Part shown: piece by piece, positions 25,500-33,162 of the stretch
Position numbering within the stretch: position 1 is the stretch's first letter
How the letters are laid out: every line of letters starts with the position of its first letter
Assembly (NCBI GenBank): GCA_964478125.1
Contig: CAYZGR010000020.1
Location: 1-47,487, forward strand
Length of the DNA: 47,487 nt
Origin: FW021-bin31 sp964478125
Lineage (GTDB): Bacteria > Bacteroidota > Bacteroidia > Chitinophagales > Chitinophagaceae
Reading direction: 5' to 3'
The notes under the pieces: generated by a model
What the model was told of the DNA's origin: nothing
What the model saw: only the letters and a program-made list of their open reading frames with translations
Databases searched by the model: none
Translations under genes and position numbers: made by a program

Positions 25500-26539
25500 C
25501 GAAGATACTGCTCATCGAAGACAATCATGAGATACTGGATAACACCGCCGAAATACTGGAACTTGCCGGTTATAAGGTATGGACGGCTACCGATGGAAAG
25601 AAAGGGATAGAAAAAGCCATGGCCTATCACCCGGACCTGATCATTTCCGATATCATGATGCCGGTTTTGGATGGTTTTGGCGTTTTGCATCTCATCCAGA
25701 AGAATCCCGATCTCGCGGACACGCCTTTTATTTTTTTAACTGCCAAGACAGCACGATCCGATTTTCGAAAAGGGATGGAAATGGGAGCCGATGATTACCT
25801 CACAAAACCATTCAGCGATACCGAATTACTGAACGCCGTAGAAAGCAGGCTAAAAAGGACCGAACGTTTAAAAAACAAGATCATAGAGCCGGCCTCTTCA
25901 CTCAATACCCGTTACGGACTTGCACAAAAGGAGTTATTCGAAAACAGGATGATCAACAAATATAAAAGCAAGCAAATTATATTCTCCGAAGGCAATCATC
26001 CACAATATCTTTTCTATGTAATTAAAGGCAAAGTAAAGGCTTTCAGAACAAGCGAGGATGGCAAAGAACTTACAGTGGGTCTATACGCAACAGGTGATTT
26101 CATGGGTTATACCGCTTTACTGGAAAACGCCGTGTACAAGGTTACCGCTAAAACCCTTGAGACCAGTGAGATCGCTTTGATCCCAAGGCAAGATTTTTTC
26201 GATCTGGTAAACAGCAATTCTGCAGTGGCTCTACAATTCATTCGGATCCTGGCGAAAAATAACAATCAGAAAGCAGATAAGATGGTACAGCTCGCTTATG
26301 ATTCCTTAAGAAAAAGAGTGGCCAATACCCTGCTTTTACTAAAAAATAAGTTTGCTAAAGATCCGGGCGAAAAGTGTATCCTCCATATTACAAGAAGAGA
26401 ACTGGCTAATCTATCCGGGACCACTACAGAATCTCTTATCCGGACATTAAGCGATTTTCGTTCAGAAAAGTTAATTGATATTGCAGGGAGCGACATCGAG
26501 ATCCTCAATGAAAAGAAACTGGAATATATGATCAATTGA
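25496..26539 (+). CDS. Response regulator with receiver and CRP/FNR domains
   Basis: A 347-residue fusion. The receiver (1-125) has the acidic pocket E8-D9, phospho-acceptor D52 in SDIMMPVLDG, T82 and K104 in LTKPFSD. A linker leads to a cNMP-binding-like beta-roll (about 150-260: IIFSEGNHPQYLFYVIKGKVKAFRTSEDGKE, TGDFMGYTALLE) and a CRP-type winged helix at about 270-345, with ITRRELANLSGTTTESLIRTLSDFRSEKLI holding the recognition helix. No N-terminal Fe-S cysteine cluster is present, so it is not FNR itself; activity is set by the kinase. It is a good candidate to bind the FNR-like palindrome at 26784-26801, 245 bases downstream of its stop. Confidence 0.88.
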   Translation: MTKILLIEDNHEILDNTAEILELAGYKVWTATDGKKGIEKAMAYHPDLIISDIMMPVLDGFGVLHLIQKNPDLADTPFIFLTAKTARSDFRKGMEMGADDYLTKPFSDTELLNAVESRLKRTERLKNKIIEPASSLNTRYGLAQKELFENRMINKYKSKQIIFSEGNHPQYLFYVIKGKVKAFRTSEDGKELTVGLYATGDFMGYTALLENAVYKVTAKTLETSEIALIPRQDFFDLVNSNSAVALQFIRILAKNNNQKADKMVQLAYDSLRKRVANTLLLLKNKFAKDPGEKCILHITRRELANLSGTTTESLIRTLSDFRSEKLIDIAGSDIEILNEKKLEYMIN

Positions 26540-26783
26540 GGAAAATACAAAGTTTGGTCCTCCAATATACCTGAATAATTTAGACCTTACCTACCAAACC
26601 TCGCCTGAAAGTCAACGTCTCTAAGTACGAGTAGTCCAAGTTTAAGGCTGAGGATTAAATATCATTTGTTTTTCGCTATCAATTCAGGCTCCTTCCATCT
26701 CTTTAAAGCAATAATTTCCCCCTCTGTTTTTTATTTTTCTCTGAAGAAAGGTGCGGTCTGATAAACCATACGGCCTAAAGATA

Positions 26784-26801
26784 TTATGATGTAGATCATA
26801 A
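26784..26801. promoter_or_regulatory. FNR/CRP-type palindromic site upstream of nirK
   Basis: TTATGAT-GTAG-ATCATAA is a perfect inverted repeat with the TGAT-N4-ATCA core of FNR/DNR/NNR sites (consensus TTGAT-N4-ATCAA). It is centred about 104 bases before the nirK ATG. The closest -7-like string is TAATTTTA at 26844-26851; if that is used, the site would be near -65. Direct match is seen; binding is inferred. Confidence 0.65.
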
Positions 26802-26812
26802 GTTCTCATCAT

Positions 26813-26840
26813 CGGGCTCATAATTTAAAAAAAGAGCCCG
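26813..26840 (+). promoter_or_regulatory. Hairpin in the nirK leader region
   Basis: CGGGCTC (26813-26819) and GAGCCCG (26834-26840) form a GC-rich 7-bp stem with a 14-base A/T-only loop, between the FNR-like site and nirK and followed by GTCTAATTTT. It may be a weak terminator of the kinase/regulator transcript, or part of leader control. The rest of the 357-base gap 26540-26896 holds nothing else that I can name. Confidence 0.4.
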
Positions 26841-26896
26841 GTCTAATTTTACATCGTAATTCAAAAGCATCCTATTAACGTTAAAAACAAAAAACC

Positions 26897-28021
26897 ATGA
26901 AAACCAAATTAAAAATATCCGGTCTGAATACGGTTCTTGTCATCTCGATATTTCTGACCACCCTGATTCTACTCACAGGATGCCATTCCGATGTAGATCA
27001 CCATTCAGATATAAGTAAAAACCTGGGAAAGATTGCCGGCACGTATACCGCCACCTTAACCGCAGCTCCGGAAGTACCGAAAAGCCTCCACGACTACAAA
27101 AAACCTCAAAAAGTCATTGTAAACATGGAGGTGATCGAAAAAACCATGAAACTCGACAATGGCGTGGAGTATACTTACTGGACTTACAACGGTACCGTTC
27201 CGGGTCCTTTCATACGCGTTCGGGAGGGGGATGAAGTAGAAGTTCACTTTAGTAATCTCCCAAATAATAAAATGCCGCATGACGTGGATTTTCATGCTGC
27301 AACGGGTCCGGGCGGGGGCGCCGAAGCCTCTATGACCGCTCCGGGCCACACCTCCGTGTTCAGTTTCCGTGCATTAAAGCCCGGGCTATATATGTATCAC
27401 TGTGCCACCGCCCCGGTGGGAATGCATATTGCCAATGGCATGTACGGGCTTTTCCTGGTAGAACCCAGGGAAGGGCTCAAGCCGGTTGATAAGGAGTTCT
27501 ACATCATGCAAAGTGAATTTTACACCAAAGGAAGACATGGGGAAAAAGGACTGCAAGAATTCGACTTTGATAAAGCTATAAACGAAAACCCGGATTACGT
27601 TGTATTCGATGGCCGCGTAGGAGCCCTTACCGGCAAGAACGCACTGCATGCAAAAGTAGGAGACAGGGTCCGGCTGTTTGTGGGCAACGCGGGGCCCAAC
27701 CTCACTTCCTCTTTCCACCTGATCGGTGAGATATTCGATAAGGTGTATCAGGAAGGGGGCAGTATGGTCAATCATGATGTACAAACCACTTTAATCCCTG
27801 CAGGAGGAGCCACGATAGCAGAATTCACCTGCGATGTACCCGGTACGTTCACCTTTGTCGATCACTCCATATTCAGAGCTTTTAACAAAGGCGCTATAGG
27901 CCAACTAAAAATATCGGGAAAAGAAAACAAAAGTATTTTTTCAGGGAAAATAAAAGATGAACTATTTCATCCTGAGAAAGGCGGTAACATGGAATTACCC
28001 AACAAAGTCAGCCAAAAATAA
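26897..28021 (+). CDS. nirK: Copper-containing nitrite reductase, NirK
   Basis: A 374-residue two-domain cupredoxin that reduces nitrite to NO. The N-terminus is a lipoprotein signal (LILLTGC, Cys29), so it is anchored in the periplasm. Type 1 copper ligands are H128, C169, H177 and M182 (in YHCATAPVGMHIANGM); type 2 ligands are H133 (DVDFH), H168 and H323 (VDHSIF). The catalytic Asp is D131 and the second-sphere His is H274 (FHLIGEIFD). All ligands are present and the length is that of the basic form without a fused cytochrome. It is followed by nirV (32 bases) and a SCO gene (34 bases). The FNR-like site and the kinase/regulator pair upstream suggest redox control. Confidence 0.95.
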   Translation: MKTKLKISGLNTVLVISIFLTTLILLTGCHSDVDHHSDISKNLGKIAGTYTATLTAAPEVPKSLHDYKKPQKVIVNMEVIEKTMKLDNGVEYTYWTYNGTVPGPFIRVREGDEVEVHFSNLPNNKMPHDVDFHAATGPGGGAEASMTAPGHTSVFSFRALKPGLYMYHCATAPVGMHIANGMYGLFLVEPREGLKPVDKEFYIMQSEFYTKGRHGEKGLQEFDFDKAINENPDYVVFDGRVGALTGKNALHAKVGDRVRLFVGNAGPNLTSSFHLIGEIFDKVYQEGGSMVNHDVQTTLIPAGGATIAEFTCDVPGTFTFVDHSIFRAFNKGAIGQLKISGKENKSIFSGKIKDELFHPEKGGNMELPNKVSQK

Positions 28022-28053
28022 TCGCCATAAAGATAAACTAAGACCTTCCTAAA

Positions 28054-28854
28054 ATGAAAAAGTACAGTATATTATTAACCATACTGGCACTGTGCCTGCA
28101 ATTATCCGCTCAACAAAAATATCAAAAAGGAGGATTTGATCGGGAGACTGCCGACATGGTTAAAATTCCTGAAGGCCATTATCAACCTTTTCTAAAAGTA
28201 AAGGGACAAGGAGAAAGCGTGAAGATACATGCCTTCTACCTGGACAGACATGCAGTTACCAACAGCGAGTTCCTTGCATTTGTAAAAGCCAATCCTCAAT
28301 GGACCCGTTCCAGGGTATCGCGCCTGTTTGCAGATGAAAATTATCTGAAGCACTGGATGGGCGATTTTAAAATAGGCGATAGTCAAATCTTAAACAGTCC
28401 GGTTACTAATGTTTCCTGGTTTGCCGCGACCGCCTATGCAAAATGGAGGGACAGTCGGCTGCCAACTATGGAAGAATGGGAATATGCCGCGGCTTCGCCT
28501 CCGGTCGCTATACACAAAGGACAAAAGTTGACAACGATTGTTCTCGAATGGTACAGCCGTCCCATGCCTTCGGTACTTCCGAATGTAGAATCTACGTTTA
28601 AAAACCAGTATGGGCTGTATGATATGCATGGCCTCGTATGGGAATGGGTATATGATTTTAACCGGATCATCACGGGTGGAGATTCCCGGGGATCAGGCTC
28701 ATTAGATAATAACTTTTTCTGTGCGGCAGGCGCTCTTAAAGCAGCGAATAAAGAAGATTATGCCTCTTTCATGCGTTTTGCTTTCAGAGAAAGCCTTAAA
28801 GCTTCATATACCGTACCTAATCTTGGCTTTCGCTGCGCCAGGGACGTCAGGTAA
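28054..28854 (+). CDS. nirV: NirV-like formylglycine-generating-enzyme (SUMF1) family protein
   Basis: A 266-residue protein with an N-terminal signal (LLTILALCLQLSAQ) and an FGE-sulfatase fold: IPEGHYQPFLKV, HAFYLDRHAVTNSEFLAFV, PVTNVSWFAATAYAKWRDSRLPTMEEWEYAA, NQYGLYDMHGLVWEWVYDF, and a C-terminal RCARDV. NirV is the SUMF1-type gene known to follow nirK in Rhodobacter and other denitrifiers; its function there is not settled. The place directly after nirK supports the name. The cysteines that oxidise sulfatases in true FGE are not obvious here, so it may be a copper-site or maturation factor rather than a formylglycine enzyme. Confidence 0.82.
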   Translation: MKKYSILLTILALCLQLSAQQKYQKGGFDRETADMVKIPEGHYQPFLKVKGQGESVKIHAFYLDRHAVTNSEFLAFVKANPQWTRSRVSRLFADENYLKHWMGDFKIGDSQILNSPVTNVSWFAATAYAKWRDSRLPTMEEWEYAAASPPVAIHKGQKLTTIVLEWYSRPMPSVLPNVESTFKNQYGLYDMHGLVWEWVYDFNRIITGGDSRGSGSLDNNFFCAAGALKAANKEDYASFMRFAFRESLKASYTVPNLGFRCARDVR

Positions 28855-28888
28855 AGGATAAGATAACATTAAACTAAATTTTTAAATC

Positions 28889-29530
28889 ATGGGCCTTAGA
28901 ATAACAAAAATAATCACAGCAATTCTTTTCACAGCATTCCTATTTTCATGCGGCAAGAAGGCTGCCGAAACAGATCATAGTTGCTGCAATAAAAGCAACA
29001 ACGCCATAAATATAACTACGGAACAGGCGGTTCATTCGGTGAATAATTCCATATATCAACTTACCGGCTCCTGGACCAACCAACAAAATGAACAGATACA
29101 GCTGGATCGGCTCCGGGGAAAGATCAGGCTGGTAGCGATGATTTTTACGCATTGTGGTTATGCCTGCCCTAAAATGGTAGATAACATGAAAGAAATTCAA
29201 AAAGCTTTACCTGAAAATTTAAAAGATAAGGTGGGTTACGTGCTGATCTCATTTGACCCCGAACGCGACCATCCCGGACGACTGAAACAATATGCCGGCC
29301 AAAAGCATCTTGATGCCCGTTGGACCTTGCTACACGGCACAAAAAGTCAGGTAAGAATTCTTTCCATGCTGCTCCAACTACAATATAGTCAACTTCCCGA
29401 TGGCAATTTTAACCATTCAAATATACTGACCCTTCTGGATGAAGAGGGTGCAATTGTCAGACAATTCAAAGGGCTGGACCTTTATTCCGGGGAAGTGCTG
29501 CAAACGATAAAGCAGCTGGCAGAAAAATAA
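28889..29530 (+). CDS. SCO1/SenC family copper-delivery lipoprotein
   Basis: A 213-residue thioredoxin-fold protein that binds copper and, in other bacteria, loads copper centres. A lipoprotein signal is seen (FLFSC, Cys21). The copper motif CGYACP has C89 and C93, and the third ligand is the His in FNHSNILTLLDEEG. Two extra Cys at 32-33 sit in the N-terminal linker. It lies 34 bases after nirV and is likely to supply copper to NirK. It ends 7 bases from the convergent MBL-rhodanese gene. Confidence 0.88.
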   Translation: MGLRITKIITAILFTAFLFSCGKKAAETDHSCCNKSNNAINITTEQAVHSVNNSIYQLTGSWTNQQNEQIQLDRLRGKIRLVAMIFTHCGYACPKMVDNMKEIQKALPENLKDKVGYVLISFDPERDHPGRLKQYAGQKHLDARWTLLHGTKSQVRILSMLLQLQYSQLPDGNFNHSNILTLLDEEGAIVRQFKGLDLYSGEVLQTIKQLAEK

Positions 29531-29536
29531 AGGAGG

Positions 29537-30883
29537 TTAAAGGAATGTTTGTATAGCTTCGCCAAGATCGAAGACCTGTTGGCCCCGCGGCAGGCCGTGG
29601 CTGAGGATACTGCTCCCTATCGCACTCCTGAACCCACTGGCACAATGAACCACTACGGGCTTCTCCCTTGGTATCTGCGCCAGACGATCTTTTAATTCAG
29701 GTAAGGGAATGTTAATGCCGTTTTTAAAGATCTGTTCCGTTACTTCTTCTTTATTTCTGACATCTATAATGGTAAACTTATCCGGAGACCGGCGAAAATC
29801 CCTGAGATCAAGCGTCGGCTCACTCTTGCCGCCGAAACCGGTAACAAAAGCCGATTTTATAAAAGACTCATATCCTATTTTTGCCACACGGCCTATAAGG
29901 CTTTTCACAATTTCTTCATTTTCTCCGGCCAGATAAAACGGAGTACGTGGAGCAATAATACTGCCCAACCAGGTTTCAAATGGCTTCTCATTTTGAATAT
30001 TAATAGCATGATCCAAATGTCCCCGTTTGAATTGTTCTTGATCTCTCGTATCTATTATCATAATACCGGGATCTAATACACGGGCCTGCTCCCGGCTTAA
30101 GACCGGATCAATAAAAGGAACTTCTCCGATACTCGATTGAAAAGAAGGCGCTCCCTTGGTATTGAGCTCCACGTCATAGGGAAAATAAAGCGGCACAAAA
30201 GGTTGTTGTTTGTTAAGCGCTACGACAAAATCCTCCTCATCCATTTCTTGCAAACACCAATTATATCGTTTCTCATTCCCAATGGTATTTGAGCTCTGAT
30301 CAGACAAGCTCCTGCCACAAAGAGATCCTGAACCATGAGCAGGATATATTACTACCTCTTCATTCAACGTTAAAAATCTTTTAAGCGAATGATACATCTT
30401 TCGGCTGAGTTCTTCCTTCTTTTGCTGCACGCTTCCGGACTTTTCCCTTAGGTCCGGCCTGCCGCAATCTCCTATGAATAAAGTATCGCCCGTAAAAGCG
30501 GCTTTGTCCTTTCCACTCTCATCCTCAAAAATAAAAGTAACGCTATCGGGACTGTGACCGGGCGTATTCCACGCTTTTATTTTTACATCTCCTAACTTTA
30601 TAAACTGGCCTTCATCCAGCGTTTGATGTGGATAAGAAGCCCCCAGTAAGCTGCTGCAAAAAATAACGGCACCGGTAGTATGATGGATCTCAAGATGGCT
30701 GCTTATAAAATCAGCGTGAGGGTGGGTTTCCAAAACAGCTGTGATGTCGGCATCGCGTTCTTCCGCAAAACGATAATAAGGCTCCGGATTCCTTGCCGGA
30801 TCGATTAAAACCACTGCTCCCTTGTGAAAAATAGCATAAGAATAATGAGCAAGGCTCTTATCTTCAAATTGTTTTATCTCCAT
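29537..30883 (-). CDS. Metallo-beta-lactamase / rhodanese fusion (persulfide dioxygenase-like)
   Basis: A 448-residue cytoplasmic protein: an ETHE1-like metallo-beta-lactamase domain (1-250) and two rhodanese domains. THPHADFISSH (53-63) gives H54, with F59 replacing the second-metal His, and H110 (TPGHSPDS) and D133 (FTGDTLF) complete the single-iron site of persulfide dioxygenases. The first rhodanese domain (about 265-345) has no active-site Cys (FYLAGENEE at that place); the second has C414 in VVHCASGFRSA. It is expected to oxidise glutathione- or other low-molecular-weight persulfides to sulfite and transfer sulfane sulfur. It forms a transcript with the deaminase gene (18 bases apart). 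Confidence 0.87.
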   Translation of the reverse strand: MEIKQFEDKSLAHYSYAIFHKGAVVLIDPARNPEPYYRFAEERDADITAVLETHPHADFISSHLEIHHTTGAVIFCSSLLGASYPHQTLDEGQFIKLGDVKIKAWNTPGHSPDSVTFIFEDESGKDKAAFTGDTLFIGDCGRPDLREKSGSVQQKKEELSRKMYHSLKRFLTLNEEVVIYPAHGSGSLCGRSLSDQSSNTIGNEKRYNWCLQEMDEEDFVVALNKQQPFVPLYFPYDVELNTKGAPSFQSSIGEVPFIDPVLSREQARVLDPGIMIIDTRDQEQFKRGHLDHAINIQNEKPFETWLGSIIAPRTPFYLAGENEEIVKSLIGRVAKIGYESFIKSAFVTGFGGKSEPTLDLRDFRRSPDKFTIIDVRNKEEVTEQIFKNGINIPLPELKDRLAQIPREKPVVVHCASGFRSAIGSSILSHGLPRGQQVFDLGEAIQTFL

Positions 30884-30901
30884 AGCGTTTTTTATAAAAT
30901 A

Positions 30902-31348
30902 TCATTTATCAAAAAGTGCTCCACATTCGTCTTTTAGAATACCTTCAGTAATAACGGGAATAGCGCTCCATTTGGTTATATTATCGGCAACTAAAAAGGG
31001 ATAATCCGAACTATATCCCCCCACTCCATCGGTTCTCATGCCAAAAACCACTTCCCGGATCCCTGTTTTTCGAATGAGGTAGGCACACATGAAACAGGGT
31101 TCAACGGTAGTATACAAAACACATTCGCTCAAATCTTTTTCTTTTATCTGAGACAGCGCTTTCACGATAGCTACAGCTTCTGCATGAGCCATGGGAACGG
31201 GTAATAGATTATCACCTTCCCGGGCCTCCGCGATGATTCTCCCTTCTCTTACAAGAACCGATCCTACAGGCGTATTTCCTCCTTCCTTTGCTGCCGTAGC
31301 CAGTTGCAGGCAACGAGACATAAACTTTTCATGCCTATCCGTTTCCAT
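30902..31348 (-). CDS. Nucleoside/base deaminase (CDA-fold)
   Basis: A 148-residue zinc deaminase of the tRNA-adenosine / guanine deaminase type. The catalytic HAE is H55-A-E57 (MAHAEAVA) and the zinc cysteines are C85 and C88 in VEPCFMCAYL. NTPVGSVLV near 25-33 is the substrate-loop motif. It could be a guanine deaminase-like or cytosine-type enzyme; TadA is less likely because its anticodon-loop residues are not obvious. It shares a short intergenic gap with the rhodanese fusion. Confidence 0.83.
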   Translation of the reverse strand: METDRHEKFMSRCLQLATAAKEGGNTPVGSVLVREGRIIAEAREGDNLLPVPMAHAEAVAIVKALSQIKEKDLSECVLYTTVEPCFMCAYLIRKTGIREVVFGMRTDGVGGYSSDYPFLVADNITKWSAIPVITEGILKDECGALFDK

Positions 31349-31448
31349 ATTACTTTATTATTAATACAATCCTCCAAACGGTTATTTCCTATAACGACCT
31401 CAAGATAGCACATTTTTAAATTATCCGTTTGATCAAAAAAACCGGCAA

Positions 31449-31487
31449 AAGATTAGTTCGTTTTTTTCCGAACTAATCTTAAATTTG
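31449..31487 (+). promoter_or_regulatory. Operator-promoter of the regulator / RND pump operon
   Basis: AAGATTAGTTCG (31449-31460) and CGAACTAATCTT (31469-31480) form a perfect 12-bp inverted repeat with an 8-base spacer. It overlaps the promoter: TAAATTTG at 31480-31487 matches the -7 element and TTCG at 31457-31460 lies 19 bases upstream at -33. The first gene downstream encodes a GbsR/MarR-type regulator, so this is probably its self-repression site. Confidence 0.65.
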
Positions 31488-31509
31488 CGACTCACTCAAA
31501 TAGATTCCT

Positions 31510-32007
31510 ATGCCGCATAAAGAATTAGAGGAAGAAAAGAAGCATTTAATAGAGAAGCTTGGCGTCTATTTTGAGGAAGATAAGCATTTGCCGCCGCTGG
31601 CAGCCCGTATATTATCCACCCTTGTCCTGAATGGAAGATATGGCACCTCCTTTGAAAAATTGGTAAGCGAGCTTGAAGCAAGCAAAAGTACTATCTGTAC
31701 CCATTTAAATTCACTCATCGCTCAACAAAGAGTTGCTTATTTTACGAAATCCGGCGACCGGAAACGGTATTTTACTATCGCTTCCGGTTATATTACCCAA
31801 AAAATAGAGCTTTTAATTACACATTGGAACACGGAAATAGAACTGCATAAACAGGTATTATCCTATAAATCTGCTTTCAACAAGGCGCATCCATCCCAGC
31901 CCTTATCGCTCTCTTTTCATGAGAACGCGGTGAAATTCCTGCATGAAGCCATCGCATATTTTCAAAAACAGGCAAAGCACTACCAGCATAAAGAAAAAAT
32001 AACTTAA
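31510..32007 (+). CDS. GbsR/MarR-type transcriptional regulator
   Basis: A 165-residue winged-helix protein. The DNA-binding part covers about 20-95 (PPLAARILSTLVLNGRYGTSFEKLVSELEASKSTICTHLNSLIAQQRV, then FTKSGDRKRYFTI as the wing), followed by a C-terminal helical dimerisation region. GbsR/MarR-like regulators of this length precede RND pump genes in many Bacteroidota. It is 15 bases before the adaptor gene and is preceded by a palindrome overlapping its promoter, so it is probably an auto-regulated repressor released by a pump substrate. Confidence 0.85.
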   Translation: MPHKELEEEKKHLIEKLGVYFEEDKHLPPLAARILSTLVLNGRYGTSFEKLVSELEASKSTICTHLNSLIAQQRVAYFTKSGDRKRYFTIASGYITQKIELLITHWNTEIELHKQVLSYKSAFNKAHPSQPLSLSFHENAVKFLHEAIAYFQKQAKHYQHKEKIT

Positions 32008-32022
32008 TCCGTCAATGCAAAC

Positions 32023-33153
32023 ATGAAAAAGTACATTTTATACTCCGTCTTATTCCTAATTGCTGCCAGTTTAGTAGCTTGTAATAACAAAAAAAGTGGA
32101 GATGCCGACACTCCCCCGGAAACGGTAGAGACTGTTAAAATTCCCACTCGTGATGTTTCTACTTATAAAGGTTATCCAACCAGTATTGAAGGAATAATCA
32201 ATATAGCCGTAAGGGCAAAAATTTCAGGCTATATCACTAAAGTATTAGTGGATGAGGGACAAAAAGTCAGAAAAGGACAACTGCTCTTCCAATTAGAGAC
32301 CCATACGCTAACAGAACAGGCTGATGCTGCGAAAGCCAATGTAAATGCCGCCCAGGTGGAGGTAGACCAATTGGAACCTTTGGTAAAAAAGAATATAGTG
32401 GGCCGGTCTCAGCTGGCTGCTGCAAAAGCGAAACTGGAGCAGGCCAAAAGTCAATATCATAGCATTGTAGCAGATATTGGTTATGCAAATATCAAAAGTC
32501 CCATTGACGGCTTTGTAGGAGCAATCCGTTTGCGCATAGGCAACCTGGTCAGCCCTTCCGATCCCGATCCGATAACGACCATCACCGATATAAATAAGGT
32601 GTACGCTTATTTTTCAATGAACGAGAGCGATTATCTTGACTTTCTTGAAACGGCAAAAGGAAAAACACGACAGGAAAAGATCAGGAACCTGCCAAAAGTC
32701 TCGTTGATAATGGCCAATGGCGAGCCATATCCACACAAGGGAACCATCCAAACCATTAACTCTCAAATAGACAAACAAACCGGCAGCATTTCATTTCGGG
32801 CCGTTTTCAATAATCCGGAACAAATACTAACCAACGGAAGTACGGGGATCATCAGGATACCCAGAACATACCAAGATATCGTTGTGGTTCCGCAACAATC
32901 CACTTTTGAACGACAAAACAAAACGCTGGTCATGAAGGTCCAAAGGTCGGGAGATTCCGCTATTGCCGTTGCAACGGTAATCGGAATAAAAGATCGGGTA
33001 AGGAGCCTTTACCTGATTGATTCGGGCCTTAAAGCAGGAGATGAGATCGTGGCAAAGGATGTAGACCGGCTGGCTGACGGGAGCCTTATCAAACCGAAGG
33101 CATTACCGTTTGATAGTGTGGCAAAACCTTTACCCGTAATATTTTTTAGATAA
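32023..33153 (+). CDS. RND efflux periplasmic adaptor (AcrA/MexA family)
   Basis: A 376-residue membrane-fusion protein. Lipoprotein signal ends at Cys20 (SLVAC). The lipoyl domain (VRAKISGYITKVLVDEGQKVRKGQLLFQLE, about 67-95), helical hairpin (about 100-150), second lipoyl half (ANIKSPIDGFVGAIRLRIGNLVSP) and the beta-barrel domain are all in order. It links the RND permease to the TolC-like channel. It starts 15 bases after the regulator and ends 9 bases before the permease gene. Confidence 0.92.
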   Translation: MKKYILYSVLFLIAASLVACNNKKSGDADTPPETVETVKIPTRDVSTYKGYPTSIEGIINIAVRAKISGYITKVLVDEGQKVRKGQLLFQLETHTLTEQADAAKANVNAAQVEVDQLEPLVKKNIVGRSQLAAAKAKLEQAKSQYHSIVADIGYANIKSPIDGFVGAIRLRIGNLVSPSDPDPITTITDINKVYAYFSMNESDYLDFLETAKGKTRQEKIRNLPKVSLIMANGEPYPHKGTIQTINSQIDKQTGSISFRAVFNNPEQILTNGSTGIIRIPRTYQDIVVVPQQSTFERQNKTLVMKVQRSGDSAIAVATVIGIKDRVRSLYLIDSGLKAGDEIVAKDVDRLADGSLIKPKALPFDSVAKPLPVIFFR

Positions 33154-33162
33154 GAAAGAAAA

